From Bryoerythrophyllum caledonicum (Eukaryota; Streptophyta; Bryopsida; Pottiales; Pottiaceae): 64,000 nt of DNA. Shown here in pieces: positions 33,597 to 45,617 of this stretch (position 1 is its first letter; each line of letters begins with the position of its first letter). The position numbers were made by a program, and so were the translations under genes. The notes under the pieces are model-generated. The model saw only the letters and a program-made list of their open reading frames with translations, did not search any database and was not told where the DNA came from. The stretch covers positions 966,168 through 1,030,167 of the forward strand of contig OZ020522.1 of assembly GCA_963971425.1 (NCBI GenBank). The letters run 5' to 3'.

Positions 33597-34651
33597 AAAT
33601 GGTTTCATTGAGGTCTCTCTTTGATGTTGATAGGACAGAGATTGAAGAAGCTACTTTGGAGAAGTTGAGGAGGGGTGAAAGTACTAGAGATGTTGCCTAA
33701 GAGACTTACAAGTATCCCAAAGTTGGGTCGCACAATTTTGTATGCAACATTTGAGTGAGTTGGTTGATGTGAATCGTAGTTTTGGTGGCAGGCCATAGGT
33801 GTACAGTGCAACTGATCGCAGGGCGTGTGTGAGAGAAATCTTTGTAGGTGTTTTAGAAACTGCACACAAAGTTGGAAATTACTTGAGAGAAGAGCTTCAT
33901 GTTGGTATGAGTGAAAATACTGTGGGGAGAGTGATACAAAAAGTAGGTTTGAAATGTAAAGTGAAGCAAAAGAAACCAAAGCTCACACTTCTTCAGATTA
34001 AGAGACAATTAGAATTTGCTATACGTCATGGCCATTGGACTGATGATGATTGGCACTATGCAATATTCTCTGATGAAACAAAAATCAACCAATTTTGCTT
34101 TGATGGTCACAATTGGTGTTGGTTTCGTGATGGGTAGAGACAAAGTGCTGGAATGGTGAAACAAACTGTCAAGTTTTCAGGTGGGAGAGTGATGATGTGG
34201 GGTTGCATGCCTCCCAGTGGCCTTCGTATGATGTGTAGGATTGAGGGAAGCATGGATCACTACAAGTATAGAGGAATTTTAGAGCGAGATTTGATTCATA
34301 CACCGCATGCATACAATCTAGATCTTGCCAATTGAATTTGATTTTTCAACAGGATAATGACCCGAAACATACATCCAAGAGTGTGCGATGTTGGCTGAAT
34401 TTGCAGAATTCACTCTTTTGAAGTGGCCGGCGCAATCTCTAGACTTGAATCCGATCAAACATTGGTAGGCAACTTTAAAACGTCGACTAAACCAATATGA
34501 GAGACCTCACAGAGGAATGTTAGAATTGTGGGAGCCAGTTGAGGATTGTTGGGCTTCACTGACTTCCAATGAGTGTGAGAATTTTTATAGAAGCATGCCT
34601 AAGTGCATTGAAGCTGTTATAGTTGCTAAGGATAGGTCAACAAATTTTTAA
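33597..34651 (+). pseudogene. Decayed Tc1-like transposase, copy B
   Basis: The helix-turn-helix block EKLRRGESTRDVA is followed by the longest open part (33,799-34,137). That part has SENTVGRVIQKVG, a second DNA-binding half, and the first catalytic block IFSDETKINQFCFDG. Further on are SGGRVMMWGCM, RGILERDLI and QDNDPKHTSKSV. In the last catalytic block the expected acid is replaced by Lys (LNPIKHW), and stops and frame changes are present. The fragment is inactive. Its sequence is clearly different from copy A and from the DD34E element, so the window holds three Tc1-like lineages. Terminal inverted repeats were not identified. Confidence 0.75.
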
Positions 34652-37116
34652 CTTTGTTCCAGCTAGTGTGAGTAAAACTGAGTTTTGGACTAAACTTCAC
34701 TTTACATTTTTTCTATACATGCATACTTGTGTGTAATAGACCTCAATTCCCATGGAAGCTTGGCTGATTGCAATGGAAATCCTATGCAATCTATGGTTTC
34801 GTTTTTGGTGCATCCAATTTCCTTACATTGTTTGTTGAATTTCAATATAATGTGTTTGTACTCAGTTTTGACTCACTGTATCTCCCAGTTAACTCCCAAA
34901 CTAAGGTAAGCTCCCCGATAGCCAACCAAAACCCATAGCCAACCCTTGTAAAATTGGGGTATATCCAACCCTCTTCCATCCCATTACCACCAACTTAGCT
35001 CCAAATGGAGGTTTGCTATTAGTCAACACCCTTTAAACTTTTCTTTGTTGGTTATAGGGGGTACCTATTGCTGGCCACCCACTAAACATGGCTGCACAAT
35101 TTGAAAATTCATAACTAATTCAGTTTTCATCCGAAAAATATGAAATCACTTGGGTTGGAATTGTAATTCTATTGACTATCACTAAAAAAATAATAGTATA
35201 ATTATCTCCTCTCTCCATATATGCTCATTCCTTGTCGGTTTTAGGGGGCTTGCCTTAAGTACCCATGGTCCTCCCACGTGGCTTCATCAGGGCTCCACAT
35301 TGAGATTCAGCACGTCAAAATACCTCATACGTACCACAACAGTACTGTAATCAATTGTCGTCTGGAAGTTGGAGCAGGCGCTTCAGACAGACAAGCCGTC
35401 GGATTGATTTCACGACTGTTCCAGTTCATTACATACTGCTTCTGTGCATGAGTTTTTTTTTCTGAATTATGCTGTTAAGTAGCCGTCCGCTAAGACTTCT
35501 TTGTCACCGTCACTTTCTAGATGAACGTGTCTGTCTTCAATTATTTGTTGAATTCACCGTCGTGCTTATCGGCGTCTGGTTACACCGCAAAAACCTGAGA
35601 AAGAACTTCAAGTTTCAAGTTGCTGTGAAGGTTCTCTCAGTAATTACGAGGTGTACTGCTTCTGCACAGGCAACCTTCACATAAGTCCAACGGATATTAA
35701 AAGTATCACGCGAGTATCACATTCATAGATATCAGTCGAGAAGTGCACATAGTACTAGACCACTACTGAACATGCTGGAATTTTTGGTGGCACACTTCAC
35801 ACACATCAAATTTTCTTCTACAAAGTTTGTGAAATACCGCCACAGTTACAAATAGTGTTTATACACTGGGTAACAGATCTCTACAGCCTTGAGACATGTG
35901 GGTTGCAAAGATTGCACACTGTATATAACAAACTACAAAAAAATTGTGAGGATTTTGTGGTGTTCAAGAACTGCCGACTCTTTCTCGTACACGTCAAAAT
36001 GCTTTGTGTAGATATCCCCCGTTATCCTTCTTGCTTTCACTTGCTTGTTCAAGTGTGGTCTAACCAATCTCCTACTGATGGTTTTATAAGATTAATGGGC
36101 TTGCTGAGAGGCGGTATTCCAGAGATGTCAAATGGTTTTCATACCAAAGCATCTGCTTTCTACAAAGGTAACCACTGTTCCACATGGTTTCTATCTTGTC
36201 TCGGAACTCCACCGTTTGCATTTGCACTTTAACAACCTCGAAATCCATCTTTTGGAGGAAATCTTCATCTGTCGAAATAATGTTGGATGTGCTAGCCATG
36301 TTGGATATGCCAGTCATGACGTCGCACACGTGCACATTCTGTGCAATGCCCCGCAACAGCTTGACTATCACCACCTTCAAGACCGTGGTCGTCATTGGCC
36401 TGCTCGACGACGATTGTGACGATGTCGTGTTGATAATATTCCTTCGTGTCTGTCCAACTCCTCCGGCGCAAGAAGTCTGCGAAATGATTCACATAGAAAT
36501 TATAGGATGGGAAAGATTACTGAGGAGAGAATGGAGGATGCAACAAGGAGTAATCGAAACCAAAATGGGACGATGTGAAGGTCGGTTCCCATTTAATACG
36601 AGACCACCAAGACTGCTTAAAGTAAAAAAGAAAAGAGAAAGTAAATCTAGGAACGATGTAGATGTGGAGGCCCTTCCAGACAGTCGCACCTTTACTTTAC
36701 GTGACTCTCAAGCATATTGGTAGACGCTTCTAGCACCATCTGCGAGTGTCTCACAGACGCCACCAACGAGTCAATAGCAAACAAATAGTACTATCATAAA
36801 CCACAAGCCTTGTAAGAACTTTGCAAAGAACTCCAATGGGGCATTCAAACGAAACATCCTGGACCCAGCATGATACTCATCATACATATCCAGCTAAAAT
36901 AAGAGATGTCCGATTGAAATAATCAGAGGCAACAAGACGTTGCCGGAACAATGAATTCCTGTTCGCATTCCAAAGCAAGCCGGCCAGCTGAACAAAGCCA
37001 CCGACATCCAGCATCTCACTGATAACAGTAATAAAAATGAAGAGAATCAGGACTTGGTACATTTTCTTGTCCGAACCATACCTATCTGGTCACTTCTCAA
37101 TGATCTAGACGAGGAA
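34652..37116. other. Intergenic region with a weak gene candidate
   Basis: Mostly no recognisable gene. On the minus strand, 36,084-36,395 (extendable upstream to about 36,450) is open, with a Ser-rich start and a helical segment (STDEDFLQKMDFEVVKV). It might be an exon of an unknown gene, but there is no family match to support it. Confidence 0.3.
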
Positions 37117-40100
37117 TTACTGTAAGATATTGCGGCCGGACGGGCGGATGGAGCCCCACCGCCCCACCATGGCGTGCCCCAGCATCTGCCACAGCGTGTG
37201 CTCCGGCTCTGCCGCTGTGATCTCCGGAGACTCGAACTCCTCCTGGTCCGGCTCTTGGTCAGCTTCCACGTCGGTGATGCCGTGATTCTCCGCGCTCCGT
37301 CTGCGCTCGCTGATGGAGCACGGCGCCGAGGAGGGGCTGCCTGATCTGTGGGCACTGGTGGAGGTTTCGCCGAGGAGAGGCTCCTGGAGGGCGGGGAGGG
37401 CCTTGGCTGGGCACTCGAAAGTCATGGTGGTGGTGATGATCCAGGCCAGCAACGCGCACCCGCTTGGCACTAGCGCTAGCACCACCCGGATTAGCGAGCA
37501 GTGGCAGATGGGAGGGAACGTTAGCAGGGAGTTTCCCACGATGTCCCCCGTCGGGCAGAACCGCGTTTGAACTGGTAAGAAACAATGTTAGGAACGAGAA
37601 CGTAGGAGGATGACACTTTCTATGTGCAAGTTTGTGGAGAGGCTTTGTACCGTTCATGCCTTCAATCCAGTAGAGCGCAACGCCACAGGCGAGTTTGTCC
37701 AGGAAGCTGAGGGAGCCGTAGACGAAGCCAATGCCGCTGAGGTTGGTGCTCGCGAGTAATCCTTCCATACTCGTCGCAGTGACCTGTTTAGCGAGTCTCC
37801 ATGTTAATGACCTGAGTCATCCAGGAAACTAGCAGGTGTGAAGTATAGGTTGGATGCGCACCAGCATGAAAGCGTTTCCGATGCCGATGAGAGCTGCCAA
37901 GAGGTAGACTAATCCATGCAGGTTTTGGGGGAGGAGGAGGAAAAAGGCGCCGGATAACACCCACAGAACCGCGCCCATTGCAAACACTAGCTTCAGCTGA
38001 AAACTTGTCCAACGTAATTCCTGAAAATCAAGTGACAACAAATGGTTACTCTTGGTTTTCTCCTTTCGTAACTATTAGCAATGGTTGCAGGTTAATGTAC
38101 CTGTAAGACGATGGAGGCCAGGAAGCTGCACGCATACACCAAGGCTGGTACCTGCAAACATTCCAAGCAACGAAAATCGGCTCTCATGAATAACACGGGT
38201 CATAGTACTCCTTCGACTGATGAAAAATTTCTCAAAAACAAGAAGAAAAAGGATGAGAGAAGAGCTTACCACAGCCTTGGACGATTCGTCCATGAATAGG
38301 TCATCAATGAGGTAAAAGGGTAAGAGTGCCTGTCATTTCGAAGAAAAATATGTACATTAGCTTCTAGCACGCAGTTATCCAGAACCACAGACAGATATTA
38401 ACTAGAACTATGTAAAATGGAGAGTCCTCTAGTTACCTGTGAAACATTGGTTGTCAGCCTGGTGAGCATATAAACCGCAGCCACTTGGTAATACAGGAGC
38501 TTCCCGAACCAGACTTTGAAACTTTGCCTGGAGTTGCTCTCCTCACTGCCCTGCTTGTGGTGAGAAAGCTTTGGCTCCTTGACTCCAATCAAAAACACCA
38601 GCACGAAGCAAGAGCCCACAACGATAGCGGTCCCTGCGATCCACTTAAACTGCAACAAAGAAACAGATGCAGGTCCAATATCAATCTTTCATGGACTAAA
38701 TTCTTTAATTTTCACAAGTACAGTCTAAATCTCTGTTCTCTTTATTCTTTATTATGAGTCCGGTATAAATCCAGTGAAAAGTACTGTATCTTTCATAAAT
38801 CCAAATGAAAAGTACCGTACTTGAGTCTCAACGTCACAGACTTGCTTCGAAGGCATGATTCGAAACACCGCGTATGCGATGACGTACAAGCCCAGATTCG
38901 CAACCTGGAAACCCATACAAGAGTGTAAAAAAAACTGTGACAAATTGAGGAATTGAAGAAATCACGGTGATAAAAGCAACGTACCATTGTGAAAGCGTTC
39001 CTGCAGCTGTTGAGAGAAACCTGGCTGCTCTGATTCGAAGTAAGGCAGTTGACCAAAGACCTGTTAAAACCACACGCATTGTCAGAAAACATTTGTAATG
39101 TGAAGCAAAGATACCAAGAGTTTGGACCTCTTTACTCATTTAAATAGAAAAAAAGGCAGCTAAGATTCATGGTACACAATCACAGGTCCTTCTTCATTCT
39201 CGGTGACATCACGAATATCGAAACATAACATGAATTTACCTTGAGAGAATATGATGGCTTCATGTGGGAAGTATGACGTGCTTACATGTGGGAGACTTGT
39301 GTGGCGGCCCATCCAACGTTGAAGATGGCTGCAAATGCGCTGTACCCTATGGTGTGGGCGACAGCGTAATTGTTGCCGAGCAGCGCACACGCCATGCATC
39401 CTCCGAACACGGAGGAGAAGGAGACTGCCACCAGGAGCGAGCCCCCGCCGTGCCAGAGCTTGAAGTGACCGAAGGTGTCGATCTGGGAACCAACAAGCGC
39501 GAAATCATGCTTCACGATGCCGTCACTGACATGCACGATCAACCATATACTCACAACTAGCAAAGAATATATCCGTGTGTTATAGAGACGTGTACCATTT
39601 GGCCAACAATTATAGTTGCAACGGCGTCAGCTACTTGGCCTGAAAGCATAACTGTCGCCGCTTCTCTGCATAGTTACATTACCAGAAACATGAGTACCGG
39701 CTTCATCAGCAAAAACATGAAAAAGCTAGGTCAGTCACCAAGAAACACAAAAGATCAGCTCCATCACGAAGACGAATTTCATTACCAAAACAAAAACATG
39801 AAAATCAATCCATCACCAAACAGCAAGAACGTCAGCTCCATCGCCTAAAAAAACATGAAAATCCTCTCCATCGCCAAAAAAAAACATGAGAAAATCAGGT
39901 CCATCACCAAACAACGTGAAAATCGGCCGAACCCATCATCGAAAAACATGACCACGCTTCCAAAACCCTATCAGTTGAAATGACAAAGCCACTGCTTCAA
40001 CGGGGATGTGTTTTACCGAGGTGAGAGGCCGATGTCCGTGAGGAAGATGAGCAGGTACGTAAACCAGCACGCGGCGGTGAGGTCGTTCAGCATGTGGCCT

Positions 40101-40228
40101 GTGCCGTAGCACAACACGGCTCTCCGCGGCAGCGCCTCCGCCGACGGCCCCAGCTCCGGCGACGCCATCGCCTCATGATCAGGCCCTTCCTCAATCCCCA
40201 TCGTGTCTGTCTCAACTTCTACTCTCAA
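37117..40228 (-). CDS. MFS_2 family transporter, MFSD12-like, 11 exons
   Basis: A twelve-helix-type membrane carrier of the glycoside-pentoside-hexuronide/MFSD12 branch. Animal MFSD12 is a lysosomal cysteine importer; the plant substrate is not known. Exons in order: 40,017-40,228; 39,596-39,665; 39,286-39,482; 38,985-39,060; 38,821-38,904; 38,437-38,649; 38,270-38,329; 38,101-38,151; 37,862-38,020; 37,651-37,783; 37,117-37,571. All sites are GT-AG and the lengths sum to 570 codons (569 residues). Visible signatures are LCYGTGHMLNDLTAACWFTYLL in the first helix, SGQVADAVATIIVG after it, the LTRLTTNVSQ and LPFYLIDDL helices, and a polar C-terminal tail of about 90 residues. A second Met ten codons in is an alternative start. 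It is head to head with BTF3; the spacer holds its leader and promoter. Confidence 0.85.
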
Positions 40229-41748
40229 ATCCTCGTTCTCAGCATTTGCAAAAGACCTGTCATCACAAATTCACACTCAGAAAACTCAAAGAGGCGCTTG
40301 CATCGCAAACCCACCCAAAAAATCAGCAAGCCCTCAAGAGAGTGATGAACAAACAGACGCATGGAAGGTAGCTGCGAAGACTGCACAATCAACACATGGA
40401 GCTTACTCACAACAACGATTATGAAGGCGTTGAGGAGCAAAAGCCCTGCAGACAACCACCAAAACCAGAAAAGAAGAAGCCACCCAAAACTCACTCCACC
40501 GTGAATTGATTCACACGAAACCAAAGACAAGCAGCAGCTAAAAAAAGTACCTCACACGACCAACGATTCACCATCCTCTGCGGGCACAAACACGCAATTC
40601 AAGCCCCTCCTCCCAATTCTAGTGGAGCTTGCCATTCCACAGAAATTCACCGACCACCACCATCGACAAATCCACTCAAAAGCCTCGCCTACAAAAGTAT
40701 AACGGCGAGCTTCACGTCCGACAACCAACGCAGGTCGTGCTGTCGAACACACAACGTCACACTAGCAACTCGAATCATCACTAAATCCACACCACTGTTC
40801 ACTTCTCACACCTGGAGCCCACAGAACCAAACAAAAACGTTAGAAAGAAGCAGTCAACAGATCACCCAAGTGAAGAAATCAATTCTCTGTAAGACTTCGG
40901 AGGAGATTTGTCAAAAGTTTTTGTTTTTCTCTTCGGAGGTGAGATCAGTTCAAAGTTTGGTTGTGAGGAAGTCTCGATTTTCGGTTTAGGGCTGGAGAGA
41001 ACCAACGGTGAGCCGCACAACATGGAAACACTTTGGTAAGAATCTGAATTATTTCGGTTGCTGATTTGTTATATGTTGTTGTATTTTTGTTTTTTTTCTG
41101 TTTTTTTAGTAGATTTGCCGGGTCGTGGGTGAGGTTGCCACATTGGATGCCGGGGTTTTTTGCCGGGGCGCAGCCAGGCAGCCAGCCGCACGGACTCTTA
41201 GCTCAAAGCGTTACCCTAGTTCCGTCTCTTTCCCTTTATTTTTTGGTTCCTCTTGAGCTTGGGCATCGTCTCGCGGAGCTCGTCTCAGGATTCAGCGGGT
41301 CACACCAATCCTCCAAGGTAACGGTGGAGCTCTTGGTGAAGTTTGGTGGAGGTTTGGGGAGGTTGGGGCTACGGTTTGAGGATTAGGGTTTGGCGTTGTA
41401 GAGAAAGTTGTGGCTCTGGCTTGTTCTGGGGGAGTGTTGCGCTGTTTTCCAGTTCAAGGTTTGGCTTTTGTTTGTGGGTGGGTAAGGGTTTGAGAATTTG
41501 TGAGAGCTTTTGGTGCTTGAGCGCAATTCTGTGGTGTTTCTTGAGTTGTGAGTCTTAGCTCATTGTCTGGAGCTTTCTTTCTGTAGGCTTTCCGTTATGA
41601 GTTGAGCTTTCTGAGCAGCAATTTCTTTGCTGTGTGTGTTTGGGAGTCATGTCTGGATGTGGTTTTCAGAATTTTGTTGCATTCTGTCGGTATCTTTGAG
41701 AATGCGTGATGCGTTTCATTTACTGTGAATGTGGGGAATTGTGAGCAG
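40229..41748. promoter_or_regulatory. Divergent promoter region of the MFS gene and BTF3, with the BTF3 leader intron
   Basis: About 1.5 kb separates the two start codons. On the plus strand a donor at 41,318 (CCAAG/GTAACG) and an acceptor immediately before the BTF3 ATG (GAGCAG/ATG at 41,749) define a 431-bp leader intron. This is inferred from splice signals only. No TATA box can be assigned with confidence. Confidence 0.5.
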
Positions 41749-42682
41749 ATGAATAGGGAGAAGCTGATGAAGATGGCCAGTGCCGTACGCACTGGAGGCA
41801 AGGGCAGTGTCAGGAGGTGAGGAGTGCGTGTGTTTTTCCTTCTTTTCTTAACCCTACTCTTGTTTGGTAGCTAACCAGTTCCGGAAGTGCAGAAAGAAGA
41901 AAGCCGTGCACAAGACGACCACCACGGACGACAAGAGGCTGCAGAGCACGTTGAAGAGGCTCGGCGTCAACACCATCCCCGGAATCGAAGAGGTCAACAT
42001 CTTCCAGGACGAGTCTGTCATCCATTTCGTTAACCCCAAAGGTATCCTCTCTCCCTTCTAGTCTTACCAGCAACTCCCATTGTGCTTACCATTCTTTCCC
42101 TCTCCTAGTCCTTCACATGCATTGCGTGAAGCATATCCCTATCCCCTGTCCTTCTAGTGTTTCTGCAATTCTTCACATTCATGTTTTATACCCTGCCCTT
42201 CTAGTTCAATCAGTAACCCCTTCATACTCATCGTGTGTAGCACATTGGCTCCTTCATATGCATCGTGTTGGATCACCAAGTCCTTGCGCCCAGCATATGC
42301 TATTTATTTACCTTCTAGTTCGATCATCAAGTCCTTCACCCGTCCTGGTAAGAAGAATGGCTGCCAAAATCACTAAACCTGACAGTGAGATGTGGGCGTT
42401 GTTGAAGTGCAAGCGTCGATCGCGGCCAATACGTGGGTGGTGAGCGGGCCCTCGCAGACGAAGAAGCTGCAGGACATCCTGCCCAGCATCATCAACCAGC
42501 TGGGCCCTGACAACCTGGCCAACCTGAAGAAGCTGGCACAGCAGTTCCAGAACAAGGGCGGCGACAACAACCTGGGCGGCATCGCGGAGGAGGACGACGA
42601 CGACGACGTCCCGGACCTTGTGGAGGGCGCCACCTTCGAGGACCACGCCAACAAGGAGGACACCGCCGCCGCCGACAAGTAG
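41749..42682 (+). CDS. BTF3: BTF3 / nascent polypeptide-associated complex beta subunit
   Basis: Beta subunit of the ribosome-bound NAC chaperone, which pairs with NAC-alpha at the nascent-chain exit. Three exons: 41,749-41,816, 41,893-42,041 and 42,408-42,682, giving 163 residues, the usual plant length (about 165). The start [19 protein letters not shown] is diagnostic, with the basic ribosome-binding motif RRKKKAVHK. The NAC domain follows ([37 protein letters not shown]) and then [16 protein letters not shown]. The C terminus is acidic ([14 protein letters not shown]), as in other plant copies. A start further upstream is excluded by the acceptor AG right before the ATG. A CT-rich microsatellite lies just past the stop. 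Confidence 0.95.
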
Positions 42683-43300
42683 TATGTAGTAGTAGTAGTA
42701 CAAGACCAAGGTGCACAGTTTTTGCTCCTCTTCCTCTCTCTCTCGCTCTCGCTCTCTCTCTCTTTTCTCTCTTTGCTAATGCATCCTTTTGCATGAAAAT
42801 TACCATCTCATGTCGTGTCTTCTCATCTCATGTCTTGTTCTTAGATGAATGCTATTCCTTGTTTGCTCATGTCTTGTCCTTGCCTGAATGCTCCTAGTTT
42901 TTACATGTGTTAGATTATGTCAGCTCTACAGTTTTTGCTTCTCTTCCTCTCTCTCTCTCTCTTTCTCATACTAATGCATCCTATGGCATGAAATTTACCA
43001 TCTCATGTCTTGTTCTCAGATGAATGCTATTCGTTGTTGGCCTCATTTGATTGCTCCTAGTTTTTGTGAAAGTAAAACTAAAATAAAAGTGTTGATGCCT
43101 GATTGGAACCTACTTTAGTTTTGCATCACTCCTCAGTACCCTTGCTCAGTTTTCTCGACCTATCCTCCATCAAATTTTATGGTTTAGAATTCATGGCTCA
43201 TGATATGATTTGGAATTCATGGCTTAGGATTTACATTGTGAAAAGTAACCAATATGTATCATGAATTAAAAACAATGATAAAAATCACAAGGACTCCATG
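42683..43300. other. BTF3 3' flank
   Basis: Two CT-rich microsatellites (about 42,728-42,770 and 42,945-42,966) and a partly duplicated stretch around them (TTTTTGCTYCTCTTCCTCTC and CATGTCTTGTTCT words recur). No gene. Confidence 0.5.
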
Positions 43301-43711
43301 GATTTTGATGTTTAGTGTCATGGGCAGTAAATGACTTGTAAATGCTATAAGTTTTCACTCTTGATGAATATTTTTACCGACCATGTCCACTATGATCCCC
43401 CTCTTTGAGTACACTAAACATTGAATATAGTGTAGAGGGATTATTGATGTAGATCACTCACATTGATTTCCATCAAAGCATGTGCATGCCAAGTATTGAT
43501 TGGGTATTTCTTCTCAAGCAAGTGCGCGTTAGCCAACAATTGCATGTAAGTTTTCTATTAGTGTAGGAAATTTCAAATAGTCTTGTCTACACTATATTCA
43601 CATAACGGCGTAGTATAGATTGTTGTGCTCTTAGTAAATATTTACATCAAAAGTAAAAACTTATATCATTTACAAGTCATTTATTGCCCATGACACTAAA
43701 CATCAAAATCA
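43301..43711. repeat. MITE-like element of 411 bp with about 75-bp inverted ends
   Basis: The left arm, 43,301-43,374, begins GATTTTGATGTTTAGTGTC. The right arm, 43,637-43,711, is its reverse complement at close to 90% identity. There is no coding capacity. The arms carry the MITE-typical fold-back design. One arm of a second inverted repeat (43,563-43,600) lies inside it. Confidence 0.7.
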
Positions 43712-44082
43712 GTGTAGTGGACCTCCCTGTGGTCCCCAACAAGGCATGGGCATTCCCCAGCAAAATCCCCAGGTAAGTCCCCAATAGAGTCCATAGTGAA
43801 ATCCTTGTCCAGTGTTTGCGACGTGGCTTCACTGTTGTCCTTTCATTACAAGAGATATGTTTACATCTATATATACTTGTCTTCCTTGACAAGGCAAGCG
43901 CACTCCCTCAAGACCTAATCCTGAAGATTCCTTGTCCCAACACAAGACTTTGTCCGGGTATCAACCTAGGTATCGGCCACTACACTAAAGATGGCATTTA
44001 GTGTAGTGGACACTAAATACAAACCCGTACACTACACCGTTTCCTGAATATAGTGTAGACTAGACTATTTGAAATTTCCTAC
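43563..44082. repeat. 38-bp inverted repeat pair interleaved with the MITE
   Basis: The arms are 43,563-43,600 and 44,045-44,082, matching at 37 of 38 positions (outer end GTAGGAAATTTCAAATAG). They overlap the 411-bp element without sharing its boundaries. Related CTACACTATATTCA...AACGGYGTA words recur near 43,587, 44,030 (inverted) and 44,625. Confidence 0.75.
43978..44008. repeat. 31-bp palindrome with CACTA-type ends
   Basis: CACTACACTAAA and its exact inverse TTTAGTGTAGTG surround GATGGCA. A diverged inverted version lies at about 48,865-48,900 (TTACACTAAATGCCATCTT). The two could be the ends of a roughly 4.9 kb element enclosing the pogo-like transposase. Confidence 0.5.
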
Positions 44083-44229
44083 AGTAATTTCAATAAATGC
44101 AAATTAAAGTGGTCCACTTGAATTTTTCATCCACATCAAATCATGTCCATTAGAAATAGTGTGGCTTGTTTCAAAATAAAAGACACAGGAATTGATGTGG
44201 ATAAGTTTTTACAAATTGTACTCAAAATC

Positions 44230-45550
44230 AAAATTATAATATAATAACATGATAATAACGTAATATAATAATATAATAATAACATAATAATAAAATAACA
44301 TAATAATATAATAACATAATAATATAATAATATAATAACATAATATAACATAATAATATTATTTTATAACATAAGAATATTAACACAATATTATAATATA
44401 ATATAACATAAAATCATATTAACATAAGAATATAACATAATAAAATAGTAAAATAATAATAAAATAATAACATAATAATAATGTAATAACATAATAATAA
44501 CATAAAATAATAACATATTAATATTATATACAATAACCAAAATTGATGTGGTCTACCTCAATTTTCATCCTAAACTAGAAATTGATGTGGTCCACATCAA
44601 TTTTCATCCACATTACCTATACCTCCACACTATATTCAGTGAACGGTGTACTACTCAACTTGACAATTAGTGTAGTGACAAAACTATACACTAAATGTCA
44701 ACTACTACACTAAATGTCGATTCTAGTAAATAGTGGAAGTTAGGTTTTTTTATATGTGGACATTTAGTGTATGAAACATAGAAAATGATTACGTGCACAT
44801 TTTGAGCATCAAAATAAAGAAGGTTACGAGTGCATTGAAAAAAAAACAAATTTGCAAAAGAAAGATTGGAAAAAATATAACGTGGATATGGAACAAAAAA
44901 GAAACCCCAAAAGTAGAAAAAAATAGAATGTGCATATGGAAGGAAATGAATTTGCAAATATAAGATTGGAAAAATAAGAAATTGGAATTCAAAGGACAGT
45001 TACAGAAGAAAGATATATTGGAAAATTTAAAAATATTCATAAATAGTCATGAAACATTCATTAAATATTTAAGAAATATTCATTGTATACTCATTGAATA
45101 TTCATAAATTATCATTTACATATTTAAATATTATTTATATACTAATGAAGTATTAAATAAGCATACATTACATATTATTTAAATATCAAATATTCATTAA
45201 TTGAATATAATGAATATAATTTAATATTATTTTAATGTTATTTTTATATTATTTTTATATTATTCTAATATGACTCTAATACTATTTTTAACATATTCAT
45301 TGTAATCTTAAAATACTCATTAAATATTAATACAAAAATTGTTTAAATATTTAGTGAAATAGGAGATTAGTGTTCAATAGATATTTAGTAAACATTCATC
45401 AAATAAAAAAATATAAACTAAACATTCATGAAATATAGATAAATTATTTAATATACATTAAATATACATCAAATATACATCAAATATACATCAAATACAC
45501 ATGAATTATATATCACATATACATCAAATATACACAAAATATGTACAATT
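44230..45550. repeat. AT-rich microsatellites
   Basis: 44,233-44,530 is a degenerate (TAA)n/(ATAATAACA)n tract. About 45,010-45,545 is rich in AAATATTCAT-type and CATCAAATATA-type words. Between them lies low-complexity DNA with a duplicated AAATTGATGTGGTCYAC word near 44,535-44,600. No gene. Confidence 0.7.
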
Positions 45551-45617
45551 ATTCAAAAATAAAAAATTACAATTTCATTATAAGAAAATACATAATAATA
45601 CGTTAATATGCCTATTG

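Noticed and set aside
36184-36723. 179-residue plus-strand open frame
   Set aside because: Low-complexity Thr/Ser-rich start, no domain, and the opposite strand gives an equally plausible peptide; not strong enough to call.
42308-42806. Minus-strand open frames over BTF3 exon 3
   Set aside because: They are antisense shadows of the acidic, GC-rich BTF3 C terminus.
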